Shown: positions 20,873 through 31,629, numbered from the stretch's first letter. The stretch is DNA of 64,000 nucleotides from Lepidostoma basale (GCA_022606425.2 JAHDVF020000424.1:248001-312000), one strand, 5' to 3'. Notes: generated from the letters alone by a model not told the origin. Program-made: numbers and translations.

Positions 20873-21377
20873 ACTAACTAACCATCACGCCGTCTCCCCG
20901 AAGGGGTAGGCAGAAAGAATGGACTGCCACACCTTTCTTTCCTGACATATTTCTCTCGCTTCCTCAACATTCATACTTCTTGTCATGCACGCGCGTCGAT
21001 TTCTCTGACTCCTCACATGGCCGACATTCAATATTTGATTTATTTGATCGTGTCACGTTTTCCTTGGTCTTCCTCTATTTCTGGTACCATTTACATCATT
21101 AACATATAATTTTTTTACCATTCTTTCTTCATTCATTCTTTCCATATGTCCAAACCATCTTAATGATCTTTTCATTATTTTGTTCATGACACCATCATTC
21201 GCACCGCATTCACTTCTTATATTTTCATTCGACACTCTATCATACACAGAATATCCACACATTCGTCTAAGAGATCTCATTTCTACTGCATTTATTCTAC
21301 TTTCATCCTTCCTTTGCCAGTTCCATGCTTCGCTTCCATACATAAGGGTCGGTAGAAGAACACCATTGTGCACTGCC
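20873..21377 (-). pseudogene. RTE-like LINE, 5'-truncated, with 16-bp target duplication
   Basis: A 505-bp insertion between ATATCGAGATATTATA at 20857-20872 and 21378-21393. The 3' tail CTAACTAAC is at the left. The minus frame 21379-21053 reads MAVHNGVLLPTLMYGSEAWN, EMRSLRRMCGYSVYD, SLRWFGHMERM and GRPRKT, then shifts frame for the remaining C-terminus. This copy fixes the family's insertion signature: 5' truncation, tandem-repeat tail and duplication. Confidence 0.93.
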
Positions 21378-21749
21378 ATATCGAGATATTATAATATTAC
21401 GTAATACGTATTCTCTGCAAAGCACATGATAAACGCTTTTTTACATTTACAGAATTCTTTCACGCTATCCCGCCACAAGCCGAGGCACCCTCCCACCCAT
21501 TCTCCGGCTAGGGGTTCACATAGTCGGCTGTCCGGGACCAATCTGAGAAATTCAGAGGATTTCAAAAATGTGTCAGAGAACTATGTAAAATGAGCTGTCC
21601 ACAGAATCCTAGAGTCCTAATGGGAATATTAAGAAAGGGCTGTTCCCACGCGCAAACTTGTGAAAGGAATTTGCGAATGGCGATTACCACCACTATACGA
21701 GTATACACGTAGTAGATATTTTACTACCTGCGCAATTTATCATTCAACG

Positions 21750-21965
21750 GTGTAAAAATGTTTTGGGCAAAATCTGGAAAATTGTAAAGATCGAAAAGAT
21801 TTCGTGTAGGTTCTTTATCGCGATGAATAACATAAGGATTTTTATTATGTATTATATTATACAATAGTTAGGTAGGATAAGGTGATCTTTGAATATTTCG
21901 GAATAAATCACGATGTTCTTCATATTTTTTTCCCGAAAGAAAATAAGATTTATGAATCTAATAAA
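21750..21965 (+). repeat. Unclassified duplicated segment, copy 1
   Basis: GTTTTGGGCAAAATCTGGAA and the following 110 bases recur, diverged, at 22785-22915. Both contain AAATCACRATGTTCTT and AAGATTTATGAA. Confidence 0.6.
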
Positions 21966-21967
21966 TA

Positions 21968-22095
21968 GTGGCAATATCTATGATTGCCGCGCCAAAAGTC
22001 CCGAGTTTGATTCTCGGTGATAGCAATGTGATTGTCACAGTATCTTAGTTTGGTGTATAATTCACGGGACAATAAAATGGCGACAGATACAAAAG
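21968..22095 (+). mobile_element. SINE, 5' half
   Basis: B box GTTTGATTCTC at about 22008 and body through GGGACAATAAAATGGCGACA. The A box region is diverged. Confidence 0.65.
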
Positions 22096-22139
22096 TAATG
22101 ATTTTTATTTATTAAAAATGCCTTTTAAAATGTATTATT

Positions 22140-22400
22140 ATTCTTCTCTCTGTGTCCTGTCAGGTCTCTCTAACGTTGACTATCACCCCTTTCATTGTGA
22201 TGACCTGGGGAAAAATATCCAGAGTGGTATCCCCTTGCCTTCTCTGGAAGATTTTCTGTCGGGGTTACCTTCCCTTAGCTGGGTGTATCCAGTTTTATGG
22301 CGCTGGAAGCTCGCCATTCGTCCTCTCTCTATCTGCTATGGCACTTAGTAATATGTGCCATATTGCCCGGGGTTCGCGGGGTCTTTAAAAAGACTTCTCA
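22140..22400. other. GC-richer unassigned block
   Basis: Contains TGGCACTTAGTAATATGTGCCA (an imperfect hairpin). Probably part of a transposon I cannot name. Confidence 0.3.
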
Positions 22401-22539
22401 TGGACGCTAGAGAGTTGGACTTGATAGTAGTGTTGCTGGTGTAAATGCAACATGGCGCCTTACGACATTTTGTAGAGGCATACTTTCCAGCAAAACATAC
22501 AAAATGTGTACCTATTTAGTTAAAATCCACTCATGATTG

Positions 22540-22590
22540 GGTCTTCAACCGGTTTCGGCAGCTCGCTACCATCTTCTGGATAACAGATTA
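22540..22590 (-). repeat. Family B' hammerhead element, single arm
   Basis: Holds the motif at 22547-22578. The outer arms are not recognisable. Confidence 0.55.
22547..22578 (-). ncRNA. Hammerhead-like ribozyme motif, family B'
   Basis: CAGAAGA core (U4 is A), spacer U, stem II GGUAG/CUGCC with a short loop, GAAA, palindromic CCGG and UU. Confidence 0.58.
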
Positions 22591-22595
22591 GCTTA

Positions 22596-22745
22596 CTATC
22601 ACGTCATGAGAATTAATAGCTTAAAAATGGTATGTATGTATTGGGTTCAAATAACCTGATGTATACAAATGTGGAAAGCAACGGGAAACTACCATATTAA
22701 AGGCCCTAGTAGCATCCCAAGAACCAGCAAAAAATTTACTCTTTG
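22596..22745 (+). mobile_element. SINE 3' half with tail b
   Basis: Runs from TCACGTCATGAGAATTAATA through TTGGGTTCAAATAACCTG to CCCAAGAACCAGC. Confidence 0.7.
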
Positions 22746-22784
22746 CTACAATTCTTAGGATTAAAATAAGCGAAGGAGAAGGAG

Positions 22785-22915
22785 AAGAAACGTTTTGGGC
22801 GAAATCCGGAAAATTGTAAAAATCGAAATAATATTAACATTCTGGGATAAATCACAATGTTCTTTAAAGCATTTTCCCAAGAGAAAAAAAGATTTATGAA
22901 CCTTAAAATATTGAC
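22785..22915 (+). repeat. Unclassified duplicated segment, copy 2
   Basis: Diverged match to 21755-21960, about 1 kb away in the same orientation. Confidence 0.6.
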
Positions 22916-22919
22916 CAAA

Positions 22920-23255
22920 GGAATCGCAATAAATAGTTTGAAAGTGTTATTTCGTGCCATGTCATCTGTTGTAAGTAATTCAATAATAGACTCCATTTTC
23001 AAGGTACATTTGATTTTTCTTGCGTAAATGTTACCTCATCCATCATAAATACGGCGCGTAAGATCATTGAAGTGAGTAAAGCTATGAAATCAAATCATCT
23101 AAAAAACAATAAATTACGCATTACAAAAAGGGAACGTACCTTTTTATATAACAGAAATAATTTTCAAAAAAAATATTTGAAGGTACAGAAGTATACATAC
23201 ATAAAATGTACAATTAAACAGAATATGGTGGTGAAACAGAAATAATTAATAAATG
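22920..23255. other. AT-rich spacer
   Basis: Nothing recognised. Confidence 0.4.
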
Positions 23256-23259
23256 AAAC

Positions 23260-23433
23260 AGAATATCAGACGTGGTGGTCGCAAGAAGGGCGGAATGGGG
23301 AATGTTGTTAACATAAAGCGATCGCTTAACCCAACCAATGACAGGTCATAAGTCCTGTAAACGCCTCGATCACCATATTCTGTTTCCAAAAAACGATTTA
23401 CATCTTCGTCTCTATTGAGATACAATTAATCCT
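23260..23433 (+). mobile_element. MITE family X, right part
   Basis: Matches the right two thirds of the full X copy (40087-40395), ending in the complement of its terminal repeat at 23405-23433. Confidence 0.8.
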
Positions 23434-23594
23434 AAAAAAAATTATTAACCCGCAATGGGTAAAATCCAGTATTTGTCTACAAGTATTTGTCTACATCCAA
23501 AAACAAACAAGTTTAATTAAAACTTTCGTATAGATGTAAAATACTTCTTTTCAACTACATGTTTTATCCTTGATTATTATTATTATTATTACTA

Positions 23595-23706
23595 TTTTGT
23601 TACAGCGCAAGCCAAATCGATGTAAAGGGTATAACTATTATATTAGTTCTCGTAACATGTGATAGGTAGCTAATTTATCGTCGTTTAATAGTCACGTTAA
23701 TTCTAC
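23595..23706 (-). mobile_element. SINE 3' part, tail a
   Basis: Reverse of the tail a segment of the SINE at 53330 (CAAATCGATGTAAAGGGTAT, ATGTGATAGGTAGC). The tRNA head is missing. Confidence 0.7.
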
Positions 23707-23747
23707 GTCGTTCTAGATCGTACATTTCAGAGCGTTATCATAAAGTA

Positions 23748-24156
23748 ACTAAATAACTAACTAACCATGACGCCGTCTCTCCGAAGGGGTAGGCAGAAAT
23801 AATGGACTGCCACACTTTTCTTTCCTGACATATTTCTCTCGCTTCCGCAACATTCATACATCGTGTCATGCACGCGCGTCGATTTCTCTAACTCCTCAAA
23901 TGGCCGACATTCAATATTTGATTCATTTGATCGTGCCACGTTTTCCTCAGTCTTCCTATATTTCTGGTTCCATTTACATCGTTAACATATAATTTTTTTA
24001 CCATTATTTCTTCATTCATTCTTTCCATATGTCCAAACCATCTTAATGATCCATTCATTATTTTGTTCATAACACTATCATTTGCACTGTATTCACTTCT
24101 TATGTTTTCATTCGACACTCTATCAGACAAAGAGTATCCACCCATTCTTCTAAGAG
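23748..24156 (-). pseudogene. RTE-like LINE, 5'-truncated
   Basis: Starts with ACTAAATAACTAACTAACC and extends to a break inside RMGGYSLSD, flanked by ATAAAGTA on both sides (23740-23747, 24157-24164). The minus frame 24145-23888 (SLRWFGHMERM, DVNGTRNIGRLRKTWHDQM) is open, then shifts. Confidence 0.88.
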
Positions 24157-24281
24157 ATAAAGTATTTTTCGAAATACTATAAAATAAAATACATACTGTT
24201 ATTATAATAAACGAATATCATAAATAATGAAGAATTTTTCATATTGTTTATTGGATGTTATAATAGTTAGAATCTTCGAAC

Positions 24282-24420
24282 TAACTAACCATCATGCCAG
24301 GCAGAGAGGATGAACCGCCATTGCAATCTGTCCTAACATACTCTCGAGTATCTTCTACGTCCACACATCGTTACATGCCCATCGATTTTTCCGACTTCGA
24401 ATGTAGCCGGCTTTTTAATA
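24282..24420 (-). pseudogene. RTE-like LINE 3' end
   Basis: On plus: CTAACTAACCATCATGCC, a deletion of the CCCCGAAGGGG stretch, then GGCAGAGAGGATGAACCGCC onward. Confidence 0.7.
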
Positions 24421-24454
24421 ATTTATAAATTTAAAAATATTAAATAAATATATT

Positions 24455-24545
24455 TAATCACGGTATGGTTACAAAATATAATTGATGCCAACTAGTTTCG
24501 CTTGGACCCAAGCTTCTTCAGGGCAGTATAACAACTAAATAAAAA
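24455..24545 (-). repeat. Family C hammerhead element
   Basis: Left arm CACGGTATGGTTACAAAATA precedes the motif at 24490-24521, in reverse. No partner arm. Confidence 0.7.
24490..24521 (-). ncRNA. Hammerhead-like ribozyme motif, family C (complete)
   Basis: CUGAAGA core, spacer A, stem II GCUUG/CAAGC with loop GGUC, GAAA, palindromic CUAG and UU. Stem I is UGCC with GGCA, four Watson-Crick pairs. Every element of a minimal hammerhead is present. Confidence 0.8.
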
Positions 24546-24599
24546 ACACTAAATGTATAATACTTGTACATAAAAAAATAAACGGTGGTGAAATCAGAG

Positions 24600-25215
24600 G
24601 ATGGGGTGCGAGGGGGAAAGGTAAAAACGAAAAAAATGGTTACCGCAATTTTCTAAGAAATGCAAATAAATGTAATTAGTTACAAATATTTTATATAGGA
24701 TTTCAATGCGAGTACTTTACATGAAAATTTATAAATTTGATAGTACCATCCTTTATCTTTATCCAAAATAACTTTATCCTATACAATAATTTCACCCAAT
24801 CAAAGAACGGAGAAATCTGAGAAACTTCTTTGGTTGCAATATTTCAGGTATTAAAACGCCCAAGATATATGTTAACAGCAAATAAATATAGTCAAGTAAA
24901 ACATCTAACCCAATAAAAAAGAGTGTGGGTCTACAACGGTCCACTCTGAATTTCAGCAAATTAGCGAAAAAAATATAAAGTTTACATAACTGAGTAATAA
25001 AATTAAAATTATGTTAAACACGTACCTTTTTTTATCAGAGAGAATAAATTAACATTTTGTAATCTGTTTAAACAGCGATATCCCTTAAACCAAGAAGAGC
25101 CCAAGAAAGAAGTTTATCTAGGTACTGAATACAAATTAGTTATTACCGCATTCTATTGATTTTTTGTACGCTTTTTTCGGTGATTAAGTGAAAGTAATGA
25201 GAAACTGAAATGGGA
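24600..25215. other. AT-rich spacer
   Basis: Nothing recognised. Confidence 0.4.
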
Positions 25216-25229
25216 ATAGAAATAACCTA

Positions 25230-25600
25230 CCATATTTCGGTAGGCAAGTCTCCGCGTGGCATGACTGAGCATAAGTGCGCCTCCCCCGTCGAGTATAAGG
25301 TATGCTCGTATTCCTTGCCACTTCGCGCTTCAACTTTCACGCCTTCTCTCTATCGCGATTTTTTCTTTCTTCGTGGACCGCCAACTATCTCGCTATCTTT
25401 TCGGTGGCCAGTCACGTGGTCGGAGACCCTCCCTTAGATTGTCGCGAGCTATCTTTGGGATCCTATTTTCTTGCATACGGGAGACATGCTCGTTCCAGTA
25501 TTTTCTCATTTGGCGCCCCCATCTGACAATGTCTTCATCCTCGCAAATTCTTCTGATTAATGAATTTCTTATTTTTTTCTATATCCTATATTTTTTCTTC
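25230..25600 (-). pseudogene. LINE 3' end, third family
   Basis: The minus strand translates through EDIVRWGRQMRKYWNEHVSR, MQENRIPKIARDNLREGLRP and KR-RDSWRSTKKE, with one stop. It is the same C-terminal design as the second LINE family but clearly a different sequence. No ORF upstream is preserved. Confidence 0.72.
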
Positions 25601-25604
25601 ATAT

Positions 25605-26590
25605 TTCAACCAAATATCCGCCCCATTGAAGGGTATCGGACTCCTCGGTACCTTGCGGGGCCCCGTTCTTTCCATTTGGATCAATTCTCTTTTTAAATTT
25701 TACACATTAAAATGTTACGTTACCTGTGTTCCCGTCCCTAGTTTCCGTGACTGTTTTCTCTATTATTATTAACTTAGGATTTTTTTTCATCTTTCCAAGT
25801 TTTCTCACCCCTCCCACACTCCGTTACAATTTTATAACAGGCCATAAAATCATGTACCATATTTTGCTTTGTTTTGTTAGATTGGTTAATGCGTATTAAA
25901 CACATAATGGCATTTCAAATTTGTTAAATTTTCTCTTCTCTTGTTTTTGTGTCATGCGGACGTAAATTATTATATTAAAAGTGAAGTGTTTACGATTTCC
26001 GAAAACTTTTATCTAAGACCTACGATGGCTCTTAACTGAAATGCTTCTTCTAAGCTTTCTGACGATGAAGATGCTTCACACGGTCCTTTGTTCCATCCAG
26101 GAAAAGGCGAAACTCTCGAATATGGTCAAAGATAAGTTAATAGTGACGAGAATTGTTTTATTGTCCAATGAATGTTAATTCCCTTATTTAAAGTGTCGTT
26201 AATAGGTTTTCTGACTACGAAAGAATTCAATATACTAACAAAGAATCTTACTTCGCGGAAATTCATTTATCGCGTAGAGTCTGGAACGGATTTAGCCGCG
26301 ATAAACGAGGGATTACTGTAAGCGTATGTGGGTACACGGTGCGAGAGCAGGGGATAACCCTGACCTTGGCGCCGCCTCCACATCCCTGGACCATTAGCAC
26401 GTCCCGTGTGAGGGAGATCATTTCCTCGAGAGTCGAAGGAAAGCGCGTGACGTTACTTATTTTAAACGTTTTTTTTTGCGAAAAATTATTATTGCATTTT
26501 TATCCTCGGCTTACTCTTCATCGCACGATGTATACATACTAACTATGGTGTTATATAAATTGTACAAGAACCACCGTCTCAAAGAAATGT
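25605..26590. other. Unassigned sequence
   Basis: No family recognised. 26340-26450 is GC-richer, with no splice-supported frame. Confidence 0.35.
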
Positions 26591-26599
26591 GTATTAACT

Positions 26600-26685
26600 T
26601 ATTGAACGCTAAGGCATTAACACTGTGGAATTCCAAAGTAATATACTTAGGAAATTTAAAATAACTTTGTTTTTTGGTATACAAA
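26600..26685 (+). repeat. Family F left arm fragment
   Basis: GGCATTAACACTGTGGAATT and AATATACTTAGGAAATT match the F left end at 33518-33580. The hammerhead is lost. Confidence 0.65.
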
Positions 26686-26899
26686 AAAAAATCTACAAAA
26701 ACTGGTACAAGTTAAAAGCATAAAAATTGGAGGTTCACTCCAGGCGTTATCTAGCAATGTGATAATTGCGTAAAAGCCTTTCACATTGTATTAATAAAGA
26801 TTTTCTATTTAATGCTTACAAATTATCTTAATAGATGGCGATAGTGTAGTTGTCCCTTCCAACAGTGAAGTTATTAAAAAATAATCACATATATACAAG

Positions 26900-27076
26900 T
26901 TCAAAAAATTGTCTGACGTGGTGTCGTAAGAAGGGCAGAATGGTGAATGTTGTTAAACATAAAGTGATCGCTTAACCCAACCAATTACAGGTCATAAGTC
27001 CTGTAAACGTCTCGATTACCATATTCTGTTTAAAATTATTTACAACTTTATCTCTATTGAGATACAATTAATCCTT
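26900..27076 (+). mobile_element. MITE family X, right part
   Basis: From CTGACGTGGTGTCGTAAGAA to the terminal CAATTAATCCTTA. It is followed directly by an F arm (AAAATAACTTTGTTTAATTC). Confidence 0.75.
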
Positions 27077-27231
27077 AGAAAATAACTTTGTTTAATTCAC
27101 TATTTAGTAAAAAAAATTTTTTTAAAACACGACATGTTTTGGAGGACACCTCCATCTTAGATGGAGCCTCCATCTAAGATGGAGGTGTCCTCCAAAACAT
27201 GTCGTGTTTTTAAAAAAAAAAAATTGGAGGT
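27077..27231. repeat. Family F hammerhead pair as a perfect palindrome
   Basis: 27124-27166 and 27168-27210 are exact inverted repeats of 43 bp. Each arm holds one motif (minus 27131-27161, plus 27173-27203) with GGAGG/CCUCC stem II, CAUG and UC. In both, GAAA is AAAA and the core is UCUAAGA, so the two arms share the same mutations. Confidence 0.88.
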
Positions 27232-27399
27232 ATCCTCAAATGCTTCAAGTCTGTTCATTGAGTTAACTTTCAAGGTCCATGTTTCACATCCGTACAATAA
27301 AACAGACCACACATAGCATTTAATCATTCTCTGGCGGAGTTTCAAGTTTACGTTATCATTGCAGAAGAGTGATTTCATTTTATTAAACGTTTCTATCAT
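27232..27399 (-). pseudogene. LINE reverse transcriptase fragment, fourth family
   Basis: A 56-codon open frame reading FNKMKSLFCNDNVNLKLRQR, MIKCYVWSVLLYGCETWTL and MNRLEAFE. The LLYGCETWTL block is the conserved motif downstream of the RT palm in RTE/CR1-type LINEs. The F palindrome abuts its 3' side. Confidence 0.8.
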
Positions 27400-27534
27400 G
27401 ATACATTATTCGACTGTAAGCTGTTGGGAGTGCATGTGTGCTCGTATATCTCGCAAGCAACGATGTCAGACAACTCGATCGAACTTCAAAATATTTCTTC
27501 AAGTTCCAGTTTTACCCAGTAGGAAGTGAATCGT

Positions 27535-27720
27535 AAAATAAATGTATGAATAATTATTGTTTCTTGAACGATGCTGTTAAACTCCATATTAAATAATCTA
27601 TACGAATGAAAACATTAGTTTTCTTGAAGTTATATTATATTTTATGTGAACTACATGTTTCGCTATTCTAAGGCATTATCAACACAATATACCTACAAGT
27701 ATAGACAATATACCTGTAAT
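27535..27720 (-). repeat. Family A hammerhead element, single arm
   Basis: Full left tail (ATTGTTTCTTGAACGATGCT) and arm, ending in the minus motif 27652-27682 with UUGAUAA, GCCUUAGAAUAGC, GAAA, CAUG and UA. Confidence 0.75.
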
Positions 27721-27744
27721 ATAAATACACTTGTAAATTTGTAT

Positions 27745-27956
27745 TTACACCACTTAATTCATTAATCTTCTCAACAAACAACCGGTTTCGCTACCGCCAG
27801 AGCTTCGACAGGGTTACAAAAGACACTACCTTTTCGTTTTTGAAAAGAAGAGTTTAATAACAAATTTACAAATAATAATAAATTGGATAATTTATAGAGC
27901 GCCATGTATTAATATTAAATTTAATAATGCCACACCACAAATAAAGTGCTTCATAC
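27745..27956 (-). repeat. Family E hammerhead element
   Basis: Minus motif 27780-27811 with arm ACACCACTTAATTC, and the family tail CCACAAATAAAGTGCTTCAT at 27935-27956. Confidence 0.75.
27780..27811 (-). ncRNA. Hammerhead-like ribozyme motif, family E
   Basis: CUGUCGA core (A6 is U), spacer A, GCUCUGGCGGUAGC hairpin, GAAA, palindromic CCGG and UU. Confidence 0.62.
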
Positions 27957-28080
27957 AGACCAGTCGGTCGATGCCACCGGGCCTGGCGAAATCGGTCGCT
28001 GTCAAAATAAAGACAAAAGTGAGGGAAGTTAAAAAATGTCGTTTTATTTCATTATTATTTTTAATGAATGGATACTTTAA
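27957..28080 (+). repeat. Family B hammerhead element, right half
   Basis: Plus motif 27965-27997 (CGGUCGA, GCC/GGC stem, GAAA, UCGG-UC) with stem I CAGU/GCUG, then the B arm TCGTTTTATTTCATTATTAT. It starts exactly where the E tail ends. Confidence 0.7.
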
Positions 28081-28084
28081 ATCC

Positions 28085-29065
28085 CTCGTCTATGTATATT
28101 TATCAATAATTTTTCAGTAAAGACCTTGCCCTTCTGTTAAATACCTGTAATATTGAATCAAAACTTTCATTCAATCAATCAATTTCAAATTGGTTCCGTA
28201 AGATCGAGATAGATGAATGAAGTTAAAGAAAATTTGACATTAACCCGGAATTAAAAAGCAATGGACGAGCATCTTACATCCGTGACGGATCAATCATGTC
28301 CTCACCATTCATCTTCATCGTTTACCGCTCACTGCCCATCCCCTACTTCCGCCCACACCACCCCTCCCAGCCCTCTATTGACAGTAACACTAGATATCAG
28401 TAGCGTAACAAATATTGCTTTCGATGTCGATCTCCTAAATAAGAATTATTCCGATTAAACATTAATATGTTACTTATAATCCAGCAGCGTAGTAAGGAAA
28501 AGTGTCAGAAATAGTATCAAAAGCACTATTTTTCTAATTATAAAATTATTTTTCATGACATTTTTCGAAGGTATTAAACCTTTATTGTCAGGAAAATGAT
28601 ATTATTAAATCACAAACACAATAATTTTGGAATTCCAGATTGTTAACGCCGTACGTTTATCAATGTTGTTTTGTTGATTGGCATTCAAATAACATATCTA
28701 GATATAAATATATTTATATTTGTGGATAAAATCTATTTATATCATGATCATATATAATTGGGGGTGAATTTTCCTAACACAGCAATGCATTAGAAACCCT
28801 TTTTCAAATATACACAAATATGTAATAAAATTCTGCTTTAATTTAATATAACTGTCAAATTTAATTATATATCGCGTTGCTGTCAAAACAAACAAACAAA
28901 TTGATAAGGGTTTTTAATTGTTTCTTTTGGATAAGTAAACTTTTGCCTTAACCAATTATTTTATATTAAAAATAAGATCGAAGTTACTAGAGTAACTGTG
29001 AATTACTCCTTATAAAATCCACGATCTCGCGAATAAATGCTTTTAAATTCGGTTATACATAATTT
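28085..29065. other. Unassigned, with a short Ser/Thr/Pro-rich frame
   Basis: 28261-28458 is open on plus (Ser/Thr/Pro/His-rich, no known domain, no splice support). I do not call it a gene. The rest is AT-rich. Confidence 0.3.
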
Positions 29066-29177
29066 GAAAGATTTGTTAATTGTTTCTTGAACAACAATGT
29101 AAAACTCCATATTAAATTATTAATATGTATGAAAACACGATTGTTTTCAAGGAGTTTTATAATAATATATTTTTTAT

Positions 29178-29208
29178 GACATGTTTCGCCCTTCTAAGGC
29201 ATTATCAA
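29178..29208 (-). ncRNA. Hammerhead-like ribozyme motif, family A (consensus-like)
   Basis: UUGAUAA, spacer U, GCCUU/AAGGGC stem II, GAAA, palindromic CAUG and UC. Stem I is only two clear pairs. Confidence 0.65.
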
Positions 29209-29317
29209 ATGTGACGAAACTTCAACTTGTTGCAGTTTATATACACTAGTAAATGGAGCAGAATATGGTGATTAACGAAAATTGATGTGACTTTATACAT
29301 TTTTAACAATTAATTAT

Positions 29318-29348
29318 TTGGGTAGGTCTTAGAAAGGCGAAACATGTC
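29318..29348 (+). ncRNA. Hammerhead-like ribozyme motif, family A
   Basis: The core is UUGGGUA (decayed). Stem II GUCUU/AAGGC, GAAA, CAUG and UC are intact. Confidence 0.55.
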
Positions 29349-29409
29349 ATTCATAAATATTATAATAAAACTTCTTGAAAACTAGTTTCATACATATTAA
29401 TAATTTAGA

Positions 29410-30095
29410 AGAGTAAATAAGTTAATATTGTTCCTGACTGTCAAAATTTTATATAATATACACTTATATGTATATGTCTCTCTTTGCTACGTTTGCATGT
29501 GAAATTTTGGTAATAATAAATGTGGATATGAACGGTTAGCATCCCATTTTTATTTTCCAGTGATGATATAATAATTAACGCCCAAGATACGCGATACGCC
29601 CTTGTGAGATCCGCCCTCTCCAGTAGCAGCCCCGCCGCCTAAGATGGGAAGATAGACATTAAAGTTAATTCGGTACTTGGGACGCGAGACCACGAAAAAG
29701 GTATATCTTTCGTTTCCCAATAACATTCTGTCAGTAATGAAAGAGATTAACGGTTCGTCGATTGGTTTAATTATATTGCTCCACACCATACATTTCGTTT
29801 GTAAATAAAGCTTATACAGGGTATCTTGTACTTGTTAAAAATAAACATGTGATATTTAAATGCGTAAAATGCGAAATATGCTGAAAATAATGTCACCAAT
29901 CTATTTCACTTTGATTTTCTGAAAAATATAAAATATAATATTTACATTAAAACTTTAGTAGACTAGAAATGTTAAAACTTTCAGATATTTCTAACTTCAT
30001 AGATTAGTTATTTTTTGTAATATTTTCGTCCTTCAAAATGATCATCAAATAAAGAACAACGCTCACATGGAAAAATACTATTTAAATTTTTTCTA
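29410..30095. other. Unassigned sequence
   Basis: A minus frame at 29550-29789 is open for 79 codons but shows no known domain or splice sites. Confidence 0.3.
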
Positions 30096-30099
30096 TGTT

Positions 30100-30425
30100 T
30101 TAGATCTAATCTTCTTCTTCCTTATTGTAGACCTATGTGGTCTATTCTCCAGAGGGTTGCTCCTCTTGTGAGGTAGATTCCCAGCTGTTCTTCCATCTTT
30201 TAGGAGGTCTTCCACGAGGACGAGTCCCATGAGGCTGATTATGCAATGCAATTTAGGGAAGTCTGGTGGTGTCCATTCTTTGAACATCACCGTACCAGTT
30301 CCTTTTTCGCTGTCTGCTCCATCTTATAATATCATCAACCTCACATATCTCTCTTATTCTGGTGTTCCTCACGCGATCTCTCAGTGCTTTGCCTGCTATC
30401 GTCCTAAGAGAGGATGATATCGTCC
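30100..30425 (-). pseudogene. LINE 3' end, fifth family
   Basis: Reading minus with frameshifts gives RIREICEVDDIIRWSRQRK, WYGDVQRMD, PHGTRPRGRPPKRWKNSWES. This is another C-terminal basic domain of the same general class as 16662 and 25230. Several indels break it. Confidence 0.75.
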
Positions 30426-30563
30426 TAATATCTAATCTAGATTGGTTATATTTATCTTGACTGATTTCAGCGATTTTGCAATAATGTCATCGGTTGTTAG
30501 ATAAAACAAACGAAACTATCAAGAAAATTAATATCAGTTCATATTTTAAATAAGATATTTTAA

Positions 30564-30769
30564 TAATTAATACGAACGAAAACGTCACTTTTATAGAAGT
30601 TTTATTAAATTTAATGGGAATGACATGATTCGCCCTTCTAAGGCATTATCAAATGTACTTTAGAATGGTGAAACATGTCATTCCCATAAAATATAATAAA
30701 ACTTCTAGAAAACTGACGTTTTCATTCATATTAATTATTTAATATGGAGTTTTACATGATTGTTCAAGA
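30564..30769. repeat. Family A hammerhead inverted pair with 16-bp target duplication
   Basis: AAATAAGATATTTTAA occurs at 30548-30563 and 30770-30785, defining a 206-bp insertion. It starts TAATTAATACGAACGAAAAC and ends in the tail ATGATTGTTCAAGA. Minus motif 30622-30652 has GAAU for GAAA. Plus motif (about 30652-30679) lost its core but keeps GAAA-CAUG-UC. This copy fixes what one insertion unit is: two inverted ribozyme arms plus one tail. Confidence 0.92.
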
Positions 30770-30789
30770 AAATAAGATATTTTAATCTA

Positions 30790-31570
30790 AATAAAATATA
30801 TTTCTAAACCTTTAACAAAATATTTATAAAAAAAATATTAGAGGTGGACACCTAAAAGAGCCCTATAAAACACCTTAATAAACTTTATTTCTTTATAAAA
30901 GACAGTTTTTAATATTATTATATTATTTTTTAATTTTAATAATTCTATTAAAAAAGTTTTAATCAAAAGAACATCAAACAGAAATATCAATCCACTAGGT
31001 AACCTGATATAAAATATCATGATTATTTAGAAGGAAGTTCCATTTTTAAAATGTCATTCTTAAAAAAAATTCTTCAAACTAAATCTTAAAAAGGTCAAGT
31101 GGCTAGTTATTCCACCCTCTTTAGAATTAGGCATCTGTCATGCTCTATATTTTATGTAAGTGTATAAACATGAGAAGACTAGATAGGTGGGTACTGTCAG
31201 CATCTACAGGTGGCCACTAAAGTTGTCATTAAATTTACGCGAATCCGATAAAGTCAAAGGTTGTCGCCGTTCGTGAGTGGGTAGCGTAATACATTGTGCG
31301 AACTTCACACTGGACTAAGGCTCGGGTTGGCAGACGAGATGGATGCAAGGTTTCCAAGGGTGAATTGACAATTTTTAACCCAGTAATGTGGAACCGCCAC
31401 TTTCCACCTGCTACGGAACAGCTGAACCAAGATACGAACACACGATGATCACCTTTTTACTTCGACCGACGCGTGAAATTTACGTATATTTTTTGCGGTT
31501 TATGAATGAAACGATATATTGTATAGTGAAAATTATTTCATAATATATACATAGTTTAAATCTACTAAGG
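30790..31570. other. Unassigned, GC-richer around 31190-31440
   Basis: The minus strand is open over 31235-31441 (VAGGKWRFHITGLKIVNSPL). No family recognised; possibly transposon-derived. Confidence 0.3.
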
Positions 31571-31574
31571 TTTA

Positions 31575-31625
31575 TGACTTCGACCGGTTTCGACAGCCCA
31601 GAAGATGGCAGCGAATTGTATTATT
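31575..31625. repeat. Family B' pair collapsed to two half motifs
   Basis: A minus half (GAAA-CCGG-UC, 31582-31597) is joined directly to a plus half (CCAGAAGAUGGCAGC, from 31598). Confidence 0.55.
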
Positions 31626-31629
31626 TTTA

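Larger units (their letters stand above)
29072..29405. repeat. Family A hammerhead inverted pair, spread
   Basis: Left tail and arm lead to minus motif 29178-29208. Plus motif 29318-29348 leads out through the right arm. The centre (29209-29317) is longer than usual and contains a scrap resembling MITE X (GCAGAATATGGTGATTAACG). Confidence 0.75.

Noticed and set aside
26040..26120. CTGACGATGAAG followed by GGCGAAAC
   Set aside because: Spacing is too long, no stem II pairs, and no matching arms exist.
28261..28458. Ser/Thr/Pro-rich plus-strand gene
   Set aside because: Biased composition only, no splice support, no homologous motif.
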